The translations under genes and the position numbers were made by a program. Of a stretch of DNA of 64,000 nucleotides, positions 17,294 through 22,959 are shown piece after piece. Origin of the DNA: ASV31 sp965229765 (GTDB lineage Bacteria > Pseudomonadota > Alphaproteobacteria > Rhodobacterales > Rhodobacteraceae); assembly GCA_965229765.1 (NCBI GenBank), contig CBDDJT010000003.1, forward strand, positions 372,001-436,000, in the 5' to 3' direction. The stretch's first letter is position 1; each line of letters starts with the position of its first letter. The notes beneath the pieces are model-generated. The model saw only the letters and a list, made by a program, of their open reading frames with translations. It was not told the origin of the DNA and ran no database searches.

Positions 17294-18832
17294 CTACAGC
17301 GTGGTCCAGCCGTAATACCAGCCGTAATCCCAGTGCGCGTCGTCGTAGAAGACCCAGACCCAGCCGTCGTAGGGCGCCCATGACCACGTCCAGCCCGCAG
17401 CCCAGGCCCAGGACCAGCCCCACCCCCAGCTCCACGACCAGCCGTAATCCCACCGCCAGGACCAGCCGTAATCCCAGTTCCAGTCCCAGCCGAAGTCCCA
17501 GCGCCACCACCAGCCGTTGTCCCATGTCCACGACCAGTCGATGACCCAGCCGCCGCCCGCCCAGCCCCAGGCCCATGACCAGTCGTAGTGCCAGCCGTAA
17601 GACCAGTCGACATGCCAGCCATACGTCCAGTCGATGTGCCAGCCCCAGGCCCAGTCCACGTGCCAGCCATACGCCCAGTCCATATGCCAGCCGAAGGACC
17701 AGTCGATCGACCAGCCATAGTCCCAATCGACGATCCAGCCGTATTCCGACTGCCAGCCTGCGGGATCAATGTGCCAGCCAAAAAACCAGCCCGCGATCTC
17801 GGTTCCCGGTTCGGCGGTGGTCAGGTTGAAGGTGACGGTATCGGTGCCCTGCGGGTAACCCGGCTGGCCATCGGTGACCTGCACGCTCAGCTGCGACACC
17901 CCTTCGACGTCGTCGGCCTGTATCCAGATATCCTCCGGATCGACGTTCCACAGTTCCGTGCCGGAGCGAACGAACCTGCCGGCATACCAGAAGTTCAGAT
18001 CGCCGTCGGTGTCATAAAGGGTCAGGCCCGCCAGCGGTTGTCCGTTATAGTCCCAGTAATCCAGAACCTCGCTCAACTGTATCCACTCATCCGGCGCCAG
18101 CACGACATCCTCGACACTCAGGTCCGGCGGTGTGTTGATAATGTTGAAGCCCACTGGCAGCGATTTGATGTCGATCCCCCCGTTTCCGTCCGTAACGAGG
18201 TAGGAAAAGTTGAACGTGTACAACTCGCCGTTCGTCTGTATGACGCCCGGTTCATCGCGGATCTCCAGCACAAACGCCCCGGTCTCATAGATGGTGATGT
18301 ATATCCCGCCGCCCAGATCGATGGCCTCGCCATAGACGACGGGCTGCCCCTCGATACTGACCACGGTCAGCGTGTCGCCCTCCGCATCCGTCGAGGCGCC
18401 AAGCAGGTTCCCGGTGGCCGGGTCATCGAAAGAGATGACAACGCCGAAACGGATGTCCTCGTCCGGCGAGGTGAAATCCACCACCGGCGCATCGTTCACC
18501 CCGTCCGAGGTTATCGTCGCCGTGGCGGTGTCGGTGCCGCCCAGCCCGTCCGACACCTCGTAGGTGATGACATCCACCGCCGCGTCGCCGGTGCCCAGAT
18601 AGTCCTGCCGCCCCACCGGGTCGTAGACATAGCTTCCGTCGGCGCTGACCATGATCCGCGCGCCGGACGCCAGGAGGATCCACTCTCCCACATCCGCCGC
18701 CTGACCGTTGACGGCCGTCACCGTCACCGCGTTCTGGTCGGCACCGCCGCCGTTGTCGGCGAAAAGGCTGCCCGACAAGAGGGTGTCCTCGTCAGTGACA
18801 AGGACATCGTCGTTCGCGACGGGTCCAGTCAT
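17294..18832 (-). CDS. Surface-type protein with VCBS-like domains and a tryptophan-repeat C terminus, copy 1
   Basis: A 512-residue protein. Residues about 5-110 and 113-225 look like VCBS/cadherin-like repeats of secreted adhesins (VTVTAVNG, SADGSYVYDP, TYEVSDGLGGTDTATATI). Residues 236-338 hold another extracellular-type domain (LTLYDTDGDLNFWY, IWIQADDVEGVSQLSVQVTD). From about 343 to the end there are 50 Trp in 170 residues: first four-residue units such as HVDW, AYGW, HIDW, then alternating units such as WSWRW and WSWGWGW. I know of no named family for this domain. There is no classical signal peptide, so type I secretion is possible. The ATG complementary to 18830-18832 is chosen; an in-frame TTG lies two codons upstream. 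The ribosome-binding site is AGAGG, weaker than the GGAGG of copy 2. Confidence 0.85.
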   Translation of the reverse strand: MTGPVANDDVLVTDEDTLLSGSLFADNGGGADQNAVTVTAVNGQAADVGEWILLASGARIMVSADGSYVYDPVGRQDYLGTGDAAVDVITYEVSDGLGGTDTATATITSDGVNDAPVVDFTSPDEDIRFGVVISFDDPATGNLLGASTDAEGDTLTVVSIEGQPVVYGEAIDLGGGIYITIYETGAFVLEIRDEPGVIQTNGELYTFNFSYLVTDGNGGIDIKSLPVGFNIINTPPDLSVEDVVLAPDEWIQLSEVLDYWDYNGQPLAGLTLYDTDGDLNFWYAGRFVRSGTELWNVDPEDIWIQADDVEGVSQLSVQVTDGQPGYPQGTDTVTFNLTTAEPGTEIAGWFFGWHIDPAGWQSEYGWIVDWDYGWSIDWSFGWHMDWAYGWHVDWAWGWHIDWTYGWHVDWSYGWHYDWSWAWGWAGGGWVIDWSWTWDNGWWWRWDFGWDWNWDYGWSWRWDYGWSWSWGWGWSWAWAAGWTWSWAPYDGWVWVFYDDAHWDYGWYYGWTTL

Positions 18833-19113
18833 GGCCAAGGCCTCTATGCTGGCCGCAAAAGGTATTCAGCGGCAATGGGGAAAGTCTACAGCCCTGCCCC
18901 CAACAATCAACCCATGGCAGACCTGCGGGGCGGTACATCGCTAAACCTCCGTTTATGCATCAAATTCAAAGGTTTATTTTTGCGCTCCGAATGGCGTGGT
19001 CACGGAAATGCCGTCAAGAGGCCGGTCGGCGGTCACGATCTGCGCCTTGATCGGCCCGGTGAGTCATCCGGCGGGCCCGTCCCTCGTCCGCCGGCCCTTA
19101 TCAGGAGACCGCC
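18833..19113. other. Intergenic region between divergent genes, copy 1
   Basis: About 280 bases separating the start of the Trp-rich gene from the 41-codon ORF. It is less GC-rich than its surroundings, with stretches such as TTTATGCATCAAATTC and AAGGTTTATTTTTGCG near 18951-18986, so promoters of both genes probably lie here. No clear -35/-10 pair could be assigned. The same sequence with a few changes occurs at 21464-21744. Confidence 0.5.
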
Positions 19114-19239
19114 ATGATCGTTGGAGCCGCCATTGGAGTTTTCACCGCCTGCGTCGCGTTCGACATCCCCGCCCCCGCCGCCGGCGCAATCGCGCTGGTG
19201 GCCGGGGCCATGACCTATATCGCGTTCGGCGCGACCTGA
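19114..19239 (+). CDS. 41-residue hydrophobic protein, copy 1
   Basis: A 41-residue ORF starting with ATG at 19114, preceded by CAGGAGA at a good distance. The peptide is hydrophobic and rich in Ala and Gly (MIVGAAIGVFTACVAFDIP ... IALVAGAMTYIAFGAT), probably two short membrane segments joined by DIPAPAAG. It is repeated without amino-acid change at 21745-21870. It lies between the divergent Trp-rich gene and tRNA-His. Function unknown. The good ribosome-binding site and unchanged copy support a real gene, but it could also be identical only because the duplication is recent. Confidence 0.55.
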   Translation: MIVGAAIGVFTACVAFDIPAPAAGAIALVAGAMTYIAFGAT

Positions 19240-19258
19240 GAGGCGTGGCAAGGTGGGA

Positions 19259-19303
19259 TGGTACCGCCTCCCCGGCTTGAACGGGGGACCTCTGGATCCA
19301 CAA
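19259..19303 (-). repeat. tRNA-His 3' fragment (displaced attachment site)
   Basis: These 45 bases match exactly the 3' part of the intact tRNA-His gene at 21890-21966, from the anticodon loop to the encoded CCA. Beyond 19303 the sequence differs from the tRNA. A tRNA 3' half next to an integrase gene is the usual footprint of a tyrosine-integrase element, so this is read as one att site. Confidence 0.85.
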
Positions 19304-19514
19304 ACAAAATTCGCCCCAAAACAGCGCCGAACAAGTCCAAACGTCCCGCCGAGAAAAATCCCTTCAGAATCTTGTAATTGCGCGACGTGTTCTCCAATGT
19401 GACTAACACGGGGTAACAGCCCAAAACACCGGAATCTGTTACCCCAGCGTTACCCCGGCGGACCTTTGGATTGTGCTGGGGGACCACTGGATATGCCCCT
19501 GGAGGACCGTTGGA
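19286..19514 (+). repeat. Four copies of GGACCNNTGGA around the integrase start
   Basis: The 11-base motif GGACCNNTGGA occurs at 19286-19296 (inside the tRNA fragment), 19460-19470, 19481-19491 and 19504-19514. The last three are 21 and 23 bases apart, about two helical turns, and stop just before the integrase ATG at 19516. They may be integrase arm/core binding sites or an operator. Confidence 0.55.
19410..19445. repeat. Inverted repeat upstream of integrase remnant
   Basis: GGGGTAACAG (19410-19419) and CTGTTACCCC (19436-19445) are perfect 10-base inverted repeats separated by 16 bases. They lie between the tRNA fragment and the integrase start, so they could bind a regulator or excision factor, or form a transcript hairpin. 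Confidence 0.5.
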
Positions 19515-19515
19515 C

Positions 19516-19713
19516 ATGGCAAGAGCACTCACGACAAAGGCGGTGGAAGCGGCGAAACCCGACCCCGCCCGACGCCTCGAAATCCCCGATCCGGCTTTGT
19601 CCGGGCTCTAACTGGTCGTGCAGCCAAGCGGCGCGAAATCCTGGGCGCTCCGCTACCGCTTCGCGGGCAAACCTAAGAAGCTGACGCTGGGCCGCTGGCC
19701 GATCCTTGGCGTG
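19516..19713 (+). pseudogene. Broken tyrosine integrase (N-terminal arm-binding domain)
   Basis: Starting at ATG 19516 the frame reads MARALTTKAVEAAKPDPARR, then an in-frame TAA at 19609-19611. It continues LVVQPSGAKSWALRYRFAG, KPKKLTLGRWPILG and ends at the junction with the duplicated segment. This is the arm-DNA-binding (DUF4102-like) start of P4-type tyrosine integrases, where the usual text is GLYL(x)V.PSG.K.W...YRF; the stop replaces the expected Tyr. Only about 66 codons remain, and the catalytic domain is absent. The gene is dead twice over: by the nonsense codon and by truncation. Confidence 0.85.
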
Positions 19714-19829
19714 GCCGCCGCCCCGAAGGGCGCGATCAGGAAAAACGCCCACAGCCCCCGGCGCGGCCCCTGCGCCAGAAACACCCCGATCGCGATCAGG
19801 GCCAGCAATGTGCTTGGCAGTATCTGCAT
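19714..19829 (-). pseudogene. 5' fragment of the O-antigen-ligase-like gene
   Basis: This is a second copy of the first 38 codons of the gene at 15810-17204, including its ATG (complementary to 19827-19829). It is cut at the junction with the integrase remnant, within a 12-base stretch (GCCGCCGCCCCG) that both parent sequences share. Reading on past the junction gives unrelated antisense integrase sequence. Confidence 0.9.
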
Positions 19830-19918
19830 CGACGCGCCCGGCCACGCACCTCACAAGGGTGCGCCCCGGTGTTACGCCATGCCGGCGCGCCGGTCCATCC
19901 GCACGCGGCCCGCGCCGG

Positions 19919-21463
19919 CTACACCGTGGTCCAGCCGTAATACCAGCCGTAATCCCAGTGCGCGTCGTCGTAGTAGACCCAGACCCAGCCGTCGTAGGGC
20001 GCCCATGACCACGTCCAGCCCGCAGCCCAGGCCCAGGACCAGCCCCACCCCCAGCTCCACGACCAGCCGTAATCCCACCGCCAGGACCAGCCGTAATCCC
20101 AGTTCCAATCCCAGCCGAAGTCCCAGCGCCACCACCAGCCGTTGTCCCATGTCCACGACCAGTCGATGACCCAGCCGCCGCCCGCCCAGCCCCAGGCCCA
20201 TGACCAGTCGTAGTGCCAGCCGTAAGACCAGTCGACATGCCAGCCGTACGTCCAGTCGATGTGCCAGCCCCAGGCCCAGTCCACGTGCCAGCCATACGCC
20301 CAGTCGATATGCCAGCCGAAGGACCAGTCGATCGACCAGCCATAGTCCCAATCGACGATCCAGCCGTATTCCGACTGCCAGCCTGCGGGATCAATGTGCC
20401 AGCCAAAAAACCAGCCCGCGATCTCGGTTCCCGGTTCGGCGGTGGTCAGGTTGAAGGTGACGGTATCGCTGAACTGCGTGGAATGCGGCAGCACCGTGCC
20501 ATCGGTGACCCGCACGCTCAGCTGCGACACCCCTTCCACGTCGTCGGCCTGTATCCAGATATCCTCCGGATCGACGTTCCGCAGTTCCGTGCCGGAGCGA
20601 ACGAACCTGCCGGCATACCAGAAGTTCAGATCGCCTTCGGTGTCATAAAGGGTCAGGCCCGCCAGCGACTGCCCGTTATAGTCCCAGTAATCCAGAACCT
20701 CGCTCAACTGTATCCACTCATCCGGCGCCAGCACGACATCCTCGACACTCAGGTCCGGCGGTGTGTTGATATTGTTGAAGCCCACTTGCAGCGATTTGGT
20801 GTCGATCCCCCCGTTTCCGTCCGTAACGAGGTAGGAAAAGCCCAGCGTGGCCATCTCGCCGTTCGTCTGTATGACGCCCGGTTCATCGCGGACCTCCAGC
20901 ACAAACGCCCCGGTCTCATAGATGGTGATGTATATCCCGCCGCCCAGATCGATGGCCTCGCCATAGACGACGGGCTGCCCCTCGATACTGACCACGGTCA
21001 GCGTGTCGCCCTCCGCATCCGTCGAGGCGCCAAGCAGGTTCCCGGTGGCCGGGTCATCGAAAGAGATGACGACACCATAGCGGGGATCCGAGTCCGGCGA
21101 GGTGTACCCCACCACCGGCGCATCGTTCACTCCGTCCGAGGTTATCGTCGCCGTGGCGGTGTCGGTTCCGCCCAGCCCGTCCGACACCTCGTAGGTGATG
21201 ACATCCACCGCCGCGTCGCCGGTGCCCAGATAGTCCTGCCGCCCCACCGGGTCGTAGACATAGCTTCCGTCGGCGCTGACCATGATCCGCGCGCCGGACG
21301 CCAGGAGGATCCACTCTCCCACATCCGCCGCCTGACCGTTGACGGCCGTCACCGTCACCGCGTTCTGGTCGGCACCGCCGCCGTTGTCGGCGAAAAGGCT
21401 GCCCGACAAGAGGGTGTCCTCGTCAGTGGCAAGGAAATCGTCGTTCGCGACGGGTCCAGTCAT
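19919..21463 (-). CDS. Surface-type protein with VCBS-like domains and a tryptophan-repeat C terminus, copy 2
   Basis: A 514-residue paralogue of the protein at 17294-18832. The Trp-repeat domain (coordinates about 19922-20431) is almost unchanged, with three substitutions: Met to Ile, Phe to Tyr, last Leu to Val. The middle of the protein differs in patches: residues 119-129, 204-208 and 222-231, and a block near 323 where QPGYPQGT is replaced by TVLPHSTQFS. The ATG complementary to 21461-21463 has a perfect GGAGG eight bases upstream; an in-frame ATG five codons upstream is possible but overlaps that ribosome-binding site. As in copy 1 there is no classical signal peptide; the VCBS-like repeats point to the cell surface or secretion. 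Confidence 0.85.
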   Translation of the reverse strand: MTGPVANDDFLATDEDTLLSGSLFADNGGGADQNAVTVTAVNGQAADVGEWILLASGARIMVSADGSYVYDPVGRQDYLGTGDAAVDVITYEVSDGLGGTDTATATITSDGVNDAPVVGYTSPDSDPRYGVVISFDDPATGNLLGASTDAEGDTLTVVSIEGQPVVYGEAIDLGGGIYITIYETGAFVLEVRDEPGVIQTNGEMATLGFSYLVTDGNGGIDTKSLQVGFNNINTPPDLSVEDVVLAPDEWIQLSEVLDYWDYNGQSLAGLTLYDTEGDLNFWYAGRFVRSGTELRNVDPEDIWIQADDVEGVSQLSVRVTDGTVLPHSTQFSDTVTFNLTTAEPGTEIAGWFFGWHIDPAGWQSEYGWIVDWDYGWSIDWSFGWHIDWAYGWHVDWAWGWHIDWTYGWHVDWSYGWHYDWSWAWGWAGGGWVIDWSWTWDNGWWWRWDFGWDWNWDYGWSWRWDYGWSWSWGWGWSWAWAAGWTWSWAPYDGWVWVYYDDAHWDYGWYYGWTTV

Positions 21464-21744
21464 GGCCAAGGCCTCCATGCTGGCCGCAAAAGGTATTCAG
21501 CGGCAATGGGAAAAGTCTACAACCCTGCCCCCAACAATCAACCCATGGCAGACCTGCGGGGCGGTACATCGCTAAACCTCCGTTTATGCATCAAATTCAA
21601 AGGTTTATTTTTGCGCTCCGAATGGCGTGGTCACGGAAATGCCGTCAAGAGGCCGGTCGGCGGTCACGATCTGCGCCTTGATCGGCCCGGTGAGTCATCC
21701 GGCGGGCCCGTCCCTCGCCCGCCGGCCCTTATCAGGAGACCGCC
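21464..21744. other. Intergenic region between divergent genes, copy 2
   Basis: Counterpart of 18833-19113, with a handful of base changes including the one that improves the ribosome-binding site of the Trp-rich gene. AT-richer than its surroundings; no firm promoter assigned. Confidence 0.5.
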
Positions 21745-21870
21745 ATGATCGTTGGAGCCGCCATTGGAGTTTTCACCGCCTGCGTCGCGTTCGACATCCC
21801 CGCCCCCGCCGCCGGCGCAATCGCGCTGGTGGCCGGGGCCATGACCTATATCGCGTTCGGCGCGACCTGA
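21745..21870 (+). CDS. 41-residue hydrophobic protein, copy 2
   Basis: Same 41-residue hydrophobic peptide as at 19114-19239, with the same upstream CAGGAGA. It lies 19 bases before the 3' end of the intact tRNA-His gene, transcribed toward it from the other strand. No amino-acid difference from copy 1 was found. Function unknown. Confidence 0.55.
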   Translation: MIVGAAIGVFTACVAFDIPAPAAGAIALVAGAMTYIAFGAT

Positions 21871-21889
21871 GAGGCGTGGAAAGGTGGGA

Positions 21890-21966
21890 TGGTACCGCCT
21901 CCCCGGCTTGAACGGGGGACCTCTGGATCCACAATCCAGCGCTCTAACCAACTGAGCTAAGGCGGC
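21890..21966 (-). tRNA. tRNA-His (GTG anticodon)
   Basis: A 77-base tRNA on the minus strand. The acceptor arm is GCCGCCT/AGGCGGT (a G1:U72 pair then six canonical pairs), with A73 and an encoded CCA. The D arm contains AGCTCAGTTGGTTAGAGC. The anticodon arm is CTGGA-TTGTGGA-TCCAG with anticodon GTG, and the T arm is CCCCG-TTCAAGC-CGGGG. The base before G1 is T, so no G-1 is encoded, as known for this alphaproteobacterial group. Its 3' 45 bases are repeated at 19259-19303. Confidence 0.95.
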
Positions 21967-22010
21967 ACGCTGGCGCGGAAATACCCAAGGGTCCGCCGCA
22001 TTGCAAGGGG

Positions 22011-22499
22011 TCAGAGAGGCAATTCCCAGCTCTGCTCGACAAGGTCCACGCCGAACGAGCGTACGGGCCGGGCCCCTGTCAGCACAAAGCCATGCGCCGC
22101 ATACAGCGCACAGGCCGCCCGGTGGCTCTCATGCGTCCAAAGCGTCAGCCGGGCGAACCCGCGGGCCCGCGCATGGCTGATGCAGGCCGCCAGCAGCCGC
22201 TTGCCCAGCCCCGAGCCGCGCGCTTCGGGCTCCACCAGGAACAGCCTCAGCTTGGCGGTCGCGTCGTCCGCCCGCACACAGAAGATCGACCCCAGCCGCC
22301 GCCCGTCCCGCCATGCGATCCATGCCCTGTCGGTCGCCGGGTTCCGCTCTCGCAGGTACCGCACCAGGATCTCGGCGACCAGCGGCTCGAACGTGTCGTC
22401 GAACCCTTCCTCGCGGGCATAAAGCTCGGCATGGCGCTGGATCAGCCAGCCGGCGTCGCCGATGGCGATGTCGTGCAAGGTGATCGCGCCGTCTTCCAT
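22011..22499 (-). CDS. GNAT family N-acetyltransferase
   Basis: A 162-residue GNAT acetyltransferase that would move an acetyl group from acetyl-CoA to an amine. The acetyl-CoA binding loop is seen in LFLVEPEARGSGLGKRLLAA (Q/RxxGxG/A form RGSGLG), followed by LTLWTHESHRAACALYAAHG, the typical C-terminal half. The substrate is unknown; small proteins of this shape are sometimes fused to MarR domains, but no such domain is present here. The start is the ATG complementary to 22497-22499. It lies 44 bases downstream of tRNA-His in chromosome coordinates, on the same strand and upstream of it in transcription order. Confidence 0.85.
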   Translation of the reverse strand: MEDGAITLHDIAIGDAGWLIQRHAELYAREEGFDDTFEPLVAEILVRYLRERNPATDRAWIAWRDGRRLGSIFCVRADDATAKLRLFLVEPEARGSGLGKRLLAACISHARARGFARLTLWTHESHRAACALYAAHGFVLTGARPVRSFGVDLVEQSWELPL

Positions 22500-22602
22500 C
22501 CCCCGATCCTCGTCCAGCGTCCGGCCCCTTGCAAGCGCCGTCAGGCTTGCCAGCCCCCGCCTTTCGCCCTATCCCCACGATCTGGCAAACGGAGACGACG
22601 CC

Positions 22603-22797
22603 ATGGGCATCGACAAGGAAAGCGACCTCGCCGCCAATCTGCAGATCGGCCCGACGTCACTGGGTATGGTCCGCATCTACGTCGAGGCCGAGGGCCTCGA
22701 ACTGCCGCTCGACTTCGACCCCGAAGAGGCCGAGGAGATCGCCGAGGAAATCCGCGCCGCCGCCGCCCGCGCCCGCAAGGTCAAGCCGCGCAAATAG
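22603..22797 (+). CDS. DUF6324 family small protein
   Basis: A 64-residue acidic-to-basic protein. It starts MGIDKESDLAANLQIGPTSL and continues GMVRIYVEAEGLELPLDFDP, then an Ala/Glu/Arg-rich helix (EEAEEIAEEIRAAAARARK). This pattern is widely conserved as an unnamed family in Rhodobacterales. Function unknown. The ATG at 22603 has GGAGA eight bases upstream. Divergent from the acetyltransferase gene. Confidence 0.7.
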   Translation: MGIDKESDLAANLQIGPTSLGMVRIYVEAEGLELPLDFDPEEAEEIAEEIRAAAARARKVKPRK

Positions 22798-22959
22798 GGC
22801 ACGACCAAGGCGCGCGCCACGATATCTTCTCCCGGTTTCCGCACCAATAACCTCAATTGGTCGCTTTTGGCGACTAAACCTGCCGGCGGGGTCGATCAAG
22901 GCGGCCGTCATGCCCGTGTGTGTGGCGCCGCCCGGTGACAAATTACGGGGTTTGGTAGT

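Larger units (their letters stand above)
17089..19303. repeat. Large tandem duplication, copy 1
   Basis: This segment is repeated at 19714-21934. The offset is 2625 bases on the left part and 2631 on the right, because copy 2 carries six extra bases inside the Trp-rich gene. The left 200 bases show a single difference at the edge of the gene; the right 450 bases show about five. The unit contains the 5' end of the O-antigen-ligase-like gene, the Trp-rich gene, a 41-codon ORF and the 3' part of tRNA-His. Confidence 0.95.
19714..21934. repeat. Large tandem duplication, copy 2
   Basis: Second copy of the segment at 17089-19303. It begins at the microhomology with the integrase remnant and runs on into the intact tRNA-His gene. 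Differences from copy 1 are clustered in the central part of the Trp-rich gene. Confidence 0.95.

Noticed and set aside
18833..18838. TTG start two codons upstream for Trp-rich copy 1
   Set aside because: The ATG at 18832 has the better-placed ribosome-binding site, and copy 2 supports the same position.
17588..19117. Long plus-strand open frame with PVDMPAxRPVD-like repeats opposite Trp-rich copy 1 (and its twin at 20213-21748)
   Set aside because: It is the antisense of the Trp codons. The minus-strand frame has recognisable VCBS-like domains and a ribosome-binding site, so the repeats on the plus strand are a shadow.
19304..19713. Complete mobile element between the two duplicated copies
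   Set aside because: Only an att-like region and about 66 codons of a broken integrase are present; no cargo or second integrase part, and the element itself is gone.
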